44,748 nt of DNA from Bryobacterales bacterium (GCA_016789785.1 JAEUQE010000046.1:1-44748); one strand, 5' to 3'; shown: positions 8,689 to 16,844, counted from the first letter of the stretch. The notes: generated by a model from the sequence alone, not told the origin. A program made the numbers and translations.

Positions 8689-9561
8689 TTATTTCACACC
8701 TGAAGGCCGGATGGTATAGTTCCAGCGTGGCGCGAATTTGGCTGGGTGGAGGTTGAGTTGGCGGAGTCTGGCGGCGGTGGGCTTGATGCCAACAGGGTAT
8801 TGCCGCCGATCGAGGCGAGCGGTCACTTTGAGTCCAGTGGTGGTCTTGGTGGTGCGAATGAAGTTCAGGATGGTCTCGTAGCTTTTCAATGGTTCGCCTC
8901 TCCAGTTCCTGGTGATCTGGCTAAACATGCGGCGTTCAATGGGGTTGTACTTGGAGGCACCTGTGGGATAGTGGGCCACGGTGATGGTGAGACCGAAGCG
9001 GTCGCACAACTGTTGTTGGAGTTGGTCCTTCCAGGCCCCGCGAGCGGCTGCATTGCCGCCTCCAGTGTCAGCCAAGATCAGCAGACGTTGCGCACGAGGA
9101 TAACGACGGCGACCCTCATGCTCCCACCAACTTCGAATGGAGGCGCAGGCAAAGGCAGAGGTTTCATGAGAGACGCCAACGGACATCGCGCCGCGGTTGG
9201 CAGAGACATCGTAAACACCATAGAGAACGGCAACGCCGGTGGCCAAGGTGCGGAAGTCGTGATCGTTCACCAGTGTCGGCTTGCGGTCCCATTTGGTGCC
9301 GGGGTTCTTGAAGTTACCCACCAGTTCCCGTTTCTTGGCGTCGACGCTGATAATCGGGTCTCCCTGTTGAACAAACTGTCGTCGCAGCCTGGCGATCCTG
9401 CGGAACTGGCGGTCACGATGAGGGTGCTTGGCACCCAGTTTTTTCTGATTGACACGCAAGGAAAACTTCAGCTTGCGCAGCAATCGGGCGACGGTGCGAG
9501 GGCTAACGCGAACACCGAACTTACGTAGCTGCGCGGCGACATTGGTGGTTGTCTTGCGCAT
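8689..9561 (-). CDS. ISAzo13 family transposase, downstream (catalytic) frame
   Basis: 291 codons from the first ATG. The frame stays open upstream to the A8 run at 9639-9646 and is probably entered by -1 frameshifting from the upstream frame, adding 26 residues before this ATG. Family landmarks are I-S-V-D-A-K-K-R-E-L-V-G-N-F-K-N, L-I-L-A-D-T-G-G-G-N, A-H-Y-P-T-G-A-S-K-Y-N-P-I-E-R-R-M-F and the terminal W-N-Y-T-I. The Asp residues of V-D-A-K and A-D-T-G and the Glu of I-E-R are the likely DDE-type catalytic acids of this RNase H-like transposase. The frame shows no internal damage. If frameshifting works, the full product would be about 560 residues. Confidence 0.85.
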   Translation of the reverse strand: MRKTTTNVAAQLRKFGVRVSPRTVARLLRKLKFSLRVNQKKLGAKHPHRDRQFRRIARLRRQFVQQGDPIISVDAKKRELVGNFKNPGTKWDRKPTLVNDHDFRTLATGVAVLYGVYDVSANRGAMSVGVSHETSAFACASIRSWWEHEGRRRYPRAQRLLILADTGGGNAAARGAWKDQLQQQLCDRFGLTITVAHYPTGASKYNPIERRMFSQITRNWRGEPLKSYETILNFIRTTKTTTGLKVTARLDRRQYPVGIKPTAARLRQLNLHPAKFAPRWNYTIRPSGVK

Positions 9562-9626
9562 CCAGCGCAGGCCTGTGATGGGGTCGCCGGCGGTGTCGTG
9601 CTCCAGCAGTTGCTCGATGGCCTGGA

Positions 9627-10379
9627 TTAGCTGCGGCGTTTTTTTTCCGTCGCCTTGCGGCCCCCTCCGGGGCGGCGCAGGCGCCCACGCAGCACCTGCT
9701 GGTTAACCAGTTCGCGGCGTCCTTTGGCCACGGTGTGAGCATCCAAACCGAACAGGTCGGCGATCAGGCGGTCGTTGTCCTGTCGCAACGCCTCCAGGCC
9801 TGCAAAGAGTCTTCGTTGCTGTTCGTTCAGCAAGGAGTAAAACAGTAGGATTCCGGCCTTCACGACCTCGGAATCGGAGTCGAGGAACCTGGCGGCGGCA
9901 GCAGTCGAAGTGATGTCTGCCTGCCGGGCCTGGATCTGAGGTTGCCCAAGCGCTGGGTCGGCGGAGCAATACAAATAGAGACCAGACACCTGATGGCGAG
10001 CCAGACGGCCCTGTTGGACCAGTTGAAGCAGCGTGTCCTGAACGGAGACATGGAGTGCGGCATCGAGTTCGGCCACGAAATAGCCGGAAGGGGAACGGTT
10101 GACGAAGGCGGCGGCGGTGTCGACCAATGTGCCGAAGCGTGAGAACCAAACGGAATCATGGGACCACAGGCCGTTATCGTCGAAGCGAGCAATGCGGTCG
10201 AGGGTATAGAAGCGGCCGCGATGGGAGTAGCTGGTCCGATAGTGGAGTTGATCGAGTTTCCGAAAGACCGTGATGGAGGAGGAGGAGCCGAGGGCGGCTG
10301 AGAGTTGATCGAGAGTGGCGATCTTGGTGCGGCGGAGGAGGTGGAGAATGGGTTGAGTGGAGAAGGTAATGGGTCTCAT
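9627..10379 (-). CDS. ISAzo13 family transposase, upstream frame with N-terminal extension
   Basis: 250 residues from ATG 10379. The last ~75 residues match the normal N-terminus of ISAzo13 transposases (L-N-E-Q-Q-R-R-L-F-A-G-L-E-A, then R-R-P-G-G-G-R-K). The first ~165 residues are extra. They begin with a helix-rich stretch resembling a winged-helix DNA-binding domain (L-L-R-R-T-K-I-A-T-L-D-Q-L-S-A-A-L-G) and a second similar stretch follows. The frame ends four codons after an A8 tract. Slipping back one base there continues as T-P-Q-L-I-Q-A-I-E-Q-L-L-E and joins the catalytic frame in phase (26 codons to its first ATG). I infer that the N-terminal extension binds the IS ends or a target. 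Confidence 0.75.
   Translation of the reverse strand: MRPITFSTQPILHLLRRTKIATLDQLSAALGSSSSITVFRKLDQLHYRTSYSHRGRFYTLDRIARFDDNGLWSHDSVWFSRFGTLVDTAAAFVNRSPSGYFVAELDAALHVSVQDTLLQLVQQGRLARHQVSGLYLYCSADPALGQPQIQARQADITSTAAAARFLDSDSEVVKAGILLFYSLLNEQQRRLFAGLEALRQDNDRLIADLFGLDAHTVAKGRRELVNQQVLRGRLRRPGGGRKATEKKRRS
9639..9668 (-). promoter_or_regulatory. Probable programmed -1 frameshift site (A8 slippery run with upstream SD-like GGAGGGGG)
   Basis: On the minus strand, eight A residues (9646 to 9639) are read GAA-AAA-AAA in the upstream frame. A -1 slip gives an uninterrupted reading into the catalytic frame. GGAGGGGG (9668 to 9661) ends 14 bases before the A run, where a Shine-Dalgarno-like element could stimulate slippage, as in dnaX. 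No strong downstream hairpin is obvious. Confidence 0.6.
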
Positions 10380-10568
10380 AATGCTATAGTTCCGTTCAAT
10401 AGCGATCGCATGATCGGAACTTTATCATAACAGAGCGCCTCCTGCTGCAAGAAGATGATCCACTCGCTGATGGGCGTCGCTATTGATGACCCGCTACTGT
10501 GCCACATCCACAGTGCGGGGCCTTTGTGTACGCAGGATATGAAAGGTGTCGGTCTCTATCGTGATACT

Positions 10569-10901
10569 TTATTCTTGCGCGCTTCCTAAGTCGTGCAGAT
10601 GGCCGCGCCTGGGAAAAAGAACCATCGCGGGGGCCGACGTGAGTGTACTGCGAACTTCGCCTTGCATCCCCTTGAGAGGGGACGCGGCCGACATGAGTGC
10701 CGGCGCGACGGTGAGCGTGCCGCCGGAGACCGCAAGGGTGTTCCAGTTCCCGATGCAGGCTACTTCGTGGGGATGGCCCGACCGGTGAAGACGAGCCGTC
10801 GCACGGTTCGGTGAAAGCGCACCTTCGAACCTGCCTGTTTGCTTGTCTGGACGCAATCTCAGTGAACCGCCTCCGACAGGCGCCATGGCAGTCGTTTTCA
10901 T
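10569..10901 (-). CDS. Possible small protein of unknown function
   Basis: A 110-residue frame begins 17 bp after the stop of the upstream beta-lactamase/aminopeptidase-like gene on the same strand, with GGAAAG five bases before the ATG, so it could be the last gene of that operon. It has no recognisable domain. The middle (G-N-W-N-T-L-A-V-S-G-G-T-L-T-V) is beta-like and its codons are GC-rich in third position, which favours coding. A 153-residue frame overlaps it on the same strand but is Arg/Ser/His-rich and looks like a shadow. The rest of 10429-10918 shows nothing else I can identify. Confidence 0.25.
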   Translation of the reverse strand: MKTTAMAPVGGGSLRLRPDKQTGRFEGALSPNRATARLHRSGHPHEVACIGNWNTLAVSGGTLTVAPALMSAASPLKGMQGEVRSTLTSAPAMVLFPRRGHLHDLGSAQE

Positions 10902-10918
10902 GATTCTTTCCGTGATGA

Positions 10919-12862
10919 CTATTTCGTGAGGATCTTCGCATCCGGGAAGAAGAACCAGCGCACGAATCCTCCGCGCACGCTGCCTCCCACTTCCTCGTTG
11001 TCGCCGAGGCTCAAACGCACGACGCCGTCGCCGTATCCGTAGTAGGGCAGCACCTTGGACCCAGGTGTGGGCTTCAAGATGGAATTGAAGCCGATGCCCA
11101 CTTCACGGAAGCGGCGCGCGGCGTCGCCTGCTTGTTTGAGGTAATGCTCGACGGCAGTAAGATTGGCCGACGCTTCGACCTTGGTGATCACACCGGCGCG
11201 AAACGTAAGGCGCACGTTCCTGGCGGTCTCCGGGCCGAAGCGCGCCTCGGGGATGACGACGGTGCCGTTCACGGACTCCTCGATAGGCGCGACGCGAAGC
11301 ACGCCCACAGGCAGTTCGATATCCCGATCGATGCGAGTGCGAGCGGACTTCATTCGCTGGGCGGATGCGTCGCCATCCTGTTTGTTGAAGGGGCGATCGC
11401 CGAGGCGGAAGCGGATGTCCGTTCCGGCAGGTGTCGTGATGCGTGTCTCGCCGCGCCGCAGACGTGCGATCATCGCGTCCATCTTCTCGCCGATCTCCTG
11501 CGTATCGGCGTCGAGCGCGTCCTGATAGAGCGCATCGAGCGCAGGTTGGTGCTCGCCGTAGAGGCCATCCGTGTAGACGCTGCCTTCTCCCCAATGGAAA
11601 TGGAGTTGGCGCCGCGAACCGCCGAGATCCACCCACTTGCGAAGGGTCTCGCGTTCGGCAGCAGGAAGCGGCGGACCGCCGGGGCGAAGGGGCAGCCAGA
11701 GATAGATCGACGCGTCTTCGAGAGTGGTTGTCTCCGCAGCGCCCGCTCGATTCAAGCGGCGGCGGAGCGCGGGAAGGAGCGACTCGTAGTAGCCGGGGTC
11801 GGGACGCAGTTTGAACTTCTCGCCTGCCTGTGGATTCAGCGCCATCACCATGCGTTGCGCGAGCTTCTCATAGTCGATGTGAGGCTTCGGGTGGAAGAGA
11901 AAGAAATCGTGGACGGCGCGAGCGATCTCAGCGATGGCGCGATCGCGGGCAGCGGCGTCCTTCTCTGACTTCTTGACGAACACGGATAGAGCGACGTGGC
12001 CCGCGCCATCGGGCAACGTGAGAATGCCCACGTCGTTGGCCGACTGCGCGATGGATCCTGTTTTGTGTGCGACAACGGTGCCTTGCGGCAGCACTCCTTT
12101 GATGCGCGTATCGCCGGTGCGGCAGCGGCGCATGATGTCGAGCAGCAACTCGCCGGTATCAGGCTTCAGCACTTCCTTCCGCGCGATGCGCACCAGCAGT
12201 TCCGACATGGCATCGGGTGTGGAAGTGTCGCGGACATCGTCGTTGAAAGTGCGCATCGCAGCGGCGCGCGCAGCCGGCGTGAGTGACCGGAAGGCACGTT
12301 CGAAGAAGAGTGGCGACCATTGTTCTTCGGCCGGGAGTTTGATGCCGACAGCATCGGCAATCAATTCAACTGTAGGGCGGTCAACACGGAGTCCTGTCAC
12401 TGCGAGGCTGCGCATGCGTGCGTTGACGGCCTCGGCGCCTCCAGCGAGACGAAGCACGACGTCGGTGGCCGAGTTGTCGGAGATGAGCAACATCAACTCG
12501 AGTAGGTTGCGAACGCTGAGGGCGAGGCCTGGTTTGTTGAAGAGATCGGAGAGCGTGCCGGAGCCCGGATGCAAATCCTTCGCTTCGAGCGTGATCATGC
12601 GATCGAGCCGCTCTTTGCCTTCATCGACGAGCGTGAGCAATTGGACGGCGACCGGCACCTTGACGGTGCTCGCCATGGGGAAGTGCTCGTTCGGATTGAG
12701 AACGGCACGGCGGCCGGACTCGATGTGAATCGCCGATGCGCCGGCCACGCCGCCGCCGGCCTGCGCAACGCGCGCCATCTCGCGCTCCAGTATCTGGATG
12801 GCAATATCCTGCGCGGAGAGGGACGCGGCGAATGCGAGCGCGCACCAGATGACGAACCTCAT
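10919..12862 (-). CDS. Class A beta-lactamase-like serine hydrolase fused to an M29 aminopeptidase-like domain
   Basis: A 647-residue exported protein (signal peptide about 1-17, L-S-A-Q). I start it at ATG 12862, which overlaps the upstream stop as ATGA; a longer reading lacks a signal peptide. Residues about 20-320 are a class A beta-lactamase-like domain with S65-T-V-K68, S128-D-N130 and K267-T-G269. The omega-loop Glu (perhaps E166) is not in the standard ExxLN context. Residues about 340-647 resemble peptidase family M29 (V-N-G-T-V-V-I-P, F-R-E-V-G-I-G-F-N). However, the Glu of the family's G-E-V-F-T-A-P motif reads G-V-L-R-V-A-P here, and the later His and His-x-Asp ligands are not visible, so that domain is probably not a working metallopeptidase. 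It is likely a cell-wall or D-peptide enzyme, not necessarily a resistance factor. Confidence 0.75.
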   Translation of the reverse strand: MRFVIWCALAFAASLSAQDIAIQILEREMARVAQAGGGVAGASAIHIESGRRAVLNPNEHFPMASTVKVPVAVQLLTLVDEGKERLDRMITLEAKDLHPGSGTLSDLFNKPGLALSVRNLLELMLLISDNSATDVVLRLAGGAEAVNARMRSLAVTGLRVDRPTVELIADAVGIKLPAEEQWSPLFFERAFRSLTPAARAAAMRTFNDDVRDTSTPDAMSELLVRIARKEVLKPDTGELLLDIMRRCRTGDTRIKGVLPQGTVVAHKTGSIAQSANDVGILTLPDGAGHVALSVFVKKSEKDAAARDRAIAEIARAVHDFFLFHPKPHIDYEKLAQRMVMALNPQAGEKFKLRPDPGYYESLLPALRRRLNRAGAAETTTLEDASIYLWLPLRPGGPPLPAAERETLRKWVDLGGSRRQLHFHWGEGSVYTDGLYGEHQPALDALYQDALDADTQEIGEKMDAMIARLRRGETRITTPAGTDIRFRLGDRPFNKQDGDASAQRMKSARTRIDRDIELPVGVLRVAPIEESVNGTVVIPEARFGPETARNVRLTFRAGVITKVEASANLTAVEHYLKQAGDAARRFREVGIGFNSILKPTPGSKVLPYYGYGDGVVRLSLGDNEEVGGSVRGGFVRWFFFPDAKILTK

Positions 12863-14340
12863 GGCTTCCTCCGCGTGAACTCCTGGTCGACGAAACGCAC
12901 GCTCGCGACATCGCCTTTGCCATCCATGCGGAACTCGACGAGTTGCTCCGAGAGCGGATCGCGGCTCTTTCTGCCCCGAAACACATCGAAGTGAAAATGT
13001 TCGAGAGTGGCGTTCCAGTTCGACCACTTGAGAGCGAGCGATCCGCCTTCCGCGGAGACGGTGGCGAGGCCGTAGGCTGGATGTTCAAAGAAGCCTGTAT
13101 ATGCAGCCAATTCCCGGGATGGTTTCGTGTCCTTGTGGCGCTTCTGTTCCTGCTCTTGGGCGCGCTGCTTCGCCTCAGCCTCCTGCTTGGCGGCCCGATC
13201 GAGATAGGCCTTGGTCCAATCTTTCGCGTCGAGGCCCAGCAGATGGTCCGCGATGAGGTTGCGCAGGGCTTCGGGAAGGGAAGTTCCGCCGAGGCTGGAC
13301 AGGATGACGATGCCATAGCGTTGTTTGGGAAGGAGCGCGACGGAGGCACGGAAGCCGTCAATCGCGCCGCCGTGAGACACCATATGGTGGCCGCGATAGT
13401 CCTGCGCGATCCATCCCAGTCCATACGAGGTGAGGTTGCTTTCGCTGCCGAGGACGCGGCCGACCGGATCATCCACGGGCATCGCCATTTGAGCCGAGTG
13501 CATTTCCTTGAGCGTTGCCGGCTTCAGGATCTGGCGGCCTTCGAACTTGCCTTCGTTGAGATGCATGCGCGCCCAGCGGCTGAGGTCGTTCACAGAGGAA
13601 TTGATGGAGCCGGCGGGCGCGACATTGTCGATGTTGCGCCACGGGACCACTTTCACCACACCATCTTCCTTGGTGTGCGGTGCTGAGTAGTCGCGCGCCT
13701 TGACGACGTCGTTGGTGCTGAAGTCAGAGTTGGACATGCCGAGCGGAGTGAAGATGCGCTGTGTGACGAAACCCTCCCACGTGGAGCCGCTGATCAAGCC
13801 AACGGCATGGCCCGCTGTGAGGAACATGATGTTCTGATACTGATAGGCCGAGCGGAAGGGCTTGGTGAGAGGCACGAGGCCGATCTTGCGAATGATCTCT
13901 TCGCGAGTCCAGGGCGAGTTGTACCAGAGCAGATCGTTCCGCGAGAGACCAGTGCGGTGGCAGACGATGTCGCGCATGGTGACGTTGGCGTCTGCAAGCG
14001 GGTCGGACAGGCGGAAGAAGGGGACGTGCTTGCGGACCGGATCGTCCCAGGCCATCTTGCCTTCGTCGACGAGGATGCCCATGGCGGCGGTGGTGAATGC
14101 CTTGGACGTCGAGCCGATGGCGAAACGCGTGTCGGGCGTCACTGGCGTGGATTCGCCGACTTTGCGGACGCCGAAGCCTTTGGCGTAGACGGTTGCGTCG
14201 TTGTGGACGATGGCGACGGCGATACCGGGCGCCTGGTAGGCCTTGCGCACGTTTTCAATGATCGTGTCGATGGTGGAGACATTGAGATCGGCCGCGATCA
14301 GACGCAGCGAAATTAGAGTGAGCAGAAGCAGGCGCAGCAT
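12859..14340 (-). CDS. Exported serine hydrolase, class C beta-lactamase-like
   Basis: 493 residues from ATG 14340, chosen because it opens with a clear signal peptide (L-L-L-L-T-L-I-S-L-R-L-I-A-A); an upstream in-frame ATG at 14445 only adds hydrophilic residues. The beta-lactamase/D,D-peptidase domain has S77-T-S-K80, Y168-x-N170 and a His-Gly-Gly triad motif (S-H-G-G-A-I-D-G-F). A charged, probably helical linker rich in Glu, Gln and Lys follows, and then a small C-terminal beta domain (Y-T-G-F-F-E-H) like DUF3471. Members hydrolyse D-amino peptides, esters or beta-lactams; the substrate is not predictable. It is the first gene of a two-gene operon with a 4 bp overlap to the next serine hydrolase. 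Confidence 0.85.
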   Translation of the reverse strand: MLRLLLLTLISLRLIAADLNVSTIDTIIENVRKAYQAPGIAVAIVHNDATVYAKGFGVRKVGESTPVTPDTRFAIGSTSKAFTTAAMGILVDEGKMAWDDPVRKHVPFFRLSDPLADANVTMRDIVCHRTGLSRNDLLWYNSPWTREEIIRKIGLVPLTKPFRSAYQYQNIMFLTAGHAVGLISGSTWEGFVTQRIFTPLGMSNSDFSTNDVVKARDYSAPHTKEDGVVKVVPWRNIDNVAPAGSINSSVNDLSRWARMHLNEGKFEGRQILKPATLKEMHSAQMAMPVDDPVGRVLGSESNLTSYGLGWIAQDYRGHHMVSHGGAIDGFRASVALLPKQRYGIVILSSLGGTSLPEALRNLIADHLLGLDAKDWTKAYLDRAAKQEAEAKQRAQEQEQKRHKDTKPSRELAAYTGFFEHPAYGLATVSAEGGSLALKWSNWNATLEHFHFDVFRGRKSRDPLSEQLVEFRMDGKGDVASVRFVDQEFTRRKP

Positions 14341-14655
14341 GCGAGATAGGTTAGCACCGCGGTGGGATGGCGGGGCCGTTGTGGGGTGCAGCGGGTCACT
14401 CACCTGGTCAGAGCCTTTGTGACTTACTGGTGGGGAGTAAGCCAACCCCGAGTCTGCTATGGCGATCTATGCATTCACATTCGTGTTCCCGATGCAGCCG
14501 GGGGATTCAGTCGGAGGGGTTAGCGGACAAGTCTCTCTTGAAAGAACCGCCGGTAAGAGCAACGGCACTAGCCACGAGGCGTTCGATGAGCGCCTTTCCT
14601 GGAACCATAAGGAAAGCGCTGAGTTCGGATAGCTGGCCGAACCCAGCGCGACCAC
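14341..14655. other. Intergenic region, nothing recognised
   Basis: 315 bp between the serine-hydrolase operon start and the stop of the small secreted protein. I see no gene, hairpin terminator or repeat. It should hold the promoter of the serine-hydrolase operon, but no convincing -35/-10 pair stands out. Confidence 0.4.
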
Positions 14656-15393
14656 TCAACGCTTTGTTTGAACAGACGGGAAACACATGGTCGCGATGAG
14701 TTTGTCGAAACAATCAGCGACTTTCCGGCTGCTGGTTTCATATTCGATCGCGTCGGCGAGGCGTGCTCCAACCCAGCGCCAGTATTTTCCTCCGCGGGTC
14801 CGGCCGGATAGATCCCATCCGGAAGCTCCTTCAAACACCCAGCTTCGGATCGAAATGCTCTCCGACTCGACCAGAAGTCGTTCCAGCGGCAGACCAGCAT
14901 GCCAGGCATACCCATCGACGACGTGAAGCCGATCGCTTCCGCGCTGAACGTACCAATGCGAATCATGGCCACCCTCGACGGGGCCTTTGTAGCCACGGCC
15001 AACATTGATTCGCAATCCTCCTCCGATCCAGGCACCTTTGCCAGTCAGACTGGGGCACGATCTGAGTTTCCACACTGTCTCGTCGATTGCGTCCAATTGG
15101 ACACGTAGCGGCTCAGTCAAACTTGAAGTACGAACGAGCGCTGGCTTATAACTTTCGTGTTGAAAGCTAACGAACGCGCCCTCCGCTGGCAATCGGAAGG
15201 ACCCATTCGCTTTCGATTGCGTCCATCCGGCGAAGCCCATCCCCGATGTGACCACTGTCACGCCTTCAATCGGAGATCCGTTGCGATCGGTGACGAAACC
15301 GCTTGTTTCACGGCGCTGAGCTGCCGCGGGTGGAGCAACAATCCACGCAGCCGCCACAATCTCGATCAAAAGCCTTCCGCGTCTTCGCATCAT
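14656..15393 (-). CDS. Small secreted protein with carboxypeptidase-regulatory-like domain
   Basis: 245 residues from ATG 15393 (a GTG at 15402 is also possible). Signal peptide to about residue 26 (A-P-P-A-A-A-Q). Residues about 30-110 are a carboxypeptidase-D regulatory-like beta domain (S-G-F-V-T-D-R-N-G-S-P-I-E-G-V-T-V-V-T-S, then G-S-F-R-L-P). The rest is a soluble region of unknown fold with several Trp and three Cys. Such Ig-like domains are abundant in acidobacterial secreted and TonB-linked proteins and usually mediate binding. There is no operon partner; a degenerate gene lies upstream. Confidence 0.65.
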   Translation of the reverse strand: MMRRRGRLLIEIVAAAWIVAPPAAAQRRETSGFVTDRNGSPIEGVTVVTSGMGFAGWTQSKANGSFRLPAEGAFVSFQHESYKPALVRTSSLTEPLRVQLDAIDETVWKLRSCPSLTGKGAWIGGGLRINVGRGYKGPVEGGHDSHWYVQRGSDRLHVVDGYAWHAGLPLERLLVESESISIRSWVFEGASGWDLSGRTRGGKYWRWVGARLADAIEYETSSRKVADCFDKLIATMCFPSVQTKR

Positions 15394-15582
15394 TGAGTTC
15401 ACGACGTCGCCGAATCCGAATGATAAATCGCTACTCCAATGTTAGTCCTGGGGCAGTGTTACGAGGACATCCCGTAGTCGAGGCTCCCTGTATCCAGCCA
15501 GCCGGTCCACTTCGCAGGTCGCTTCGGGGTGATTGACTACACTCCTGACGGGATACCTAAGCCAAACGTTTTGGCCGAGTTG

Positions 15583-16607
15583 TTATTGGCGAGCCTTATG
15601 CCATGCGGAAAACGGGAACACACAGGCGGAGTTTATCTGCTCCGCAAGATAGCCAGCGTACCTCTCCCGCGCTGCGGCGAGGCGTCCCAGCAGCAGAAGT
15701 TCGCTATCCTCGAGCTCGGCAATGGTCTTCGGGCCAGCAAGGTAATCCGTAGAGGCTCCGAGTGATCTTCGCGGAACTCGTCTGCCCATCCTGCCAATTC
15801 AGGACTATCTTGAATGTGCCCGCGCGCTTTCAACTCGGAGATGACGCGAACTTGCGTACTCCAACGCGAGATCTCGCTCCAGGCGAATTTCCCAAGCTTC
15901 TACCGGCTGGCTCCATTGCTGGGGTGGGATCTCCCCGTACTGTAGCAGTTCCAATGGTAGTGAGAAATCCAAGGGTGGAAAGTGCGCGAGCGGCATGATT
16001 TCCGCATCAACACCGAGTACCCATCGGAGCAACCTCAACTGCTCACACCATTCCACTGTCTGCTCCTGCTGGCTTAAGGTCCACAAACCGTCCGTCACGG
16101 TCGCGAGGTCCAATTCCGATCGCTCCAGTTTCGGCCACAGGCCGCGGTCCCGCAAGAACCCGTTCTGGATCTGCCGTGTCACAACTTCCCCCTGCATCCG
16201 GCATATTTCGTTGCTGCCCAGGTAAATCTCGCTGGCTCCGCGCCCAGCAGAGATGCCACAATCAGCGCCCGCTCTTGAAGGTAGGCGCGCACGTCTGGCG
16301 AAACGACGGCGAGTTCGAGGGGGCTCAGCCTGCTCTGCCCTGTGAGCGGAGTGTTGAGGATTTCATCCTGCTTCCGGTGCCACCGGCGCATCAGAACCGC
16401 AGTTGCTGTTCCGCCAGCGATGATGACCGAGTAAAAAACACCGTTCCAACCATCGGTCGCAGTGTAGGCAACAAAAGCGACATATAGTGCCATGTACAGG
16501 GCAAGGAAACTAGCCTTCGCAACGTACGTCCTCGCGCGGGAATCGATGCCGCTGCGTTGGACCGCGATCCAATACGATTTCCAGAACTTCCGAAACGAGA
16601 CCGGCAT
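15583..16607 (-). pseudogene. Frameshifted gene for a membrane-anchored DUF4272-like protein
   Basis: Three overlapping frames on the minus strand join into one sensible protein. Frame 1 starts at ATG 16607 (M-P-V-S-F-R-K-F-W-K), has two membrane segments (A-L-Y-M-A-L-Y-V-A-F-V-A-Y and V-I-I-A-G-G-T-A-T-A-V-L) and reaches A-L-I-V-A-S-L-L-G-A-E. The reading then shifts near 16200-16260 to E-I-Y-L-G-S-N-E-I-C-R-M-Q-G-E and continues through G-L-W-P-K-L-E-R-S-E-L-D-L-A-T and L-R-L-L-R-W-V-L-G-V-D. It shifts again near 15850 to V-I-S-E-L-K-A-R-G-H-I-Q and once more near 15762 to D-Y-L-A-G-P-K-T-I-A-E-L-E, ending at 15583. The middle resembles DUF4272 (function unknown). Three shifts argue for real decay rather than one sequencing error. 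Confidence 0.6.
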
Positions 16608-16844
16608 CCGTGCGCACACTATTGAAACACGTTGCCGATTCGAACTGCACTGAGGCAAGCTCCCGCGGCCGGCGCGTGTCTGTTCTGTAACGCCACCATG
16701 CACCACCCACTCCGCGGTAACGGCCATCCACCTAGGGAAAGTTACCTGGAGACCGCATGGGCCATGCCCCGGCTGACTGCGGCATCGTGATGTTGAAGCA
16801 GCCCTACACGACGAATATCATATTCACAATTCTCTATCTGTCGG

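Larger units (their letters stand above)
8711..10428 (-). mobile_element. ISAzo13-like insertion sequence
   Basis: A ~1.72 kb element carrying a two-frame ISAzo13-family transposase. Imperfect terminal inverted repeats are ATGGTATAGTTCC (8711-8723) at the left and GGAACTTTATCAT (10416-10428, whose complement reads ATGATAAAGTTCC) at the right, matching at 11 of 13 positions. The left repeat encodes the W-N-Y-T-I near the end of the transposase, so the last codons (R-P-S-G-V-K-stop) may come from flanking DNA. A second copy of the end sequence, ATGCTATAGTTCC, lies inverted just inside the right end (10380-10392). I cannot identify target duplications with confidence. The element sits directly downstream of the sigma-factor gene. 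Confidence 0.7.

Noticed and set aside
8746..9528. 260-codon plus-strand frame inside the IS
   Set aside because: Antisense shadow of the catalytic transposase frame.
10480..10941. 153-codon minus-strand frame downstream of the beta-lactamase fusion
   Set aside because: It overlaps the end of that gene in another frame and is Arg/Ser/His-rich. The 110-codon frame at 10569-10901 is the better, though still weak, candidate.
12863..13027. Longer N-terminus for the beta-lactamase/M29-like gene
   Set aside because: The extra 55 residues are Arg-rich, overlap the upstream coding end and remove the signal peptide from the N-terminus. The ATG at 12862 fits an ATGA overlap.
10919..14340. Antibiotic-resistance beta-lactamase locus
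   Set aside because: Both serine hydrolases have extra domains and non-standard omega-loop or accessory features, and such genes are abundant in acidobacteria. Nothing shows beta-lactam specificity or mobilisation.
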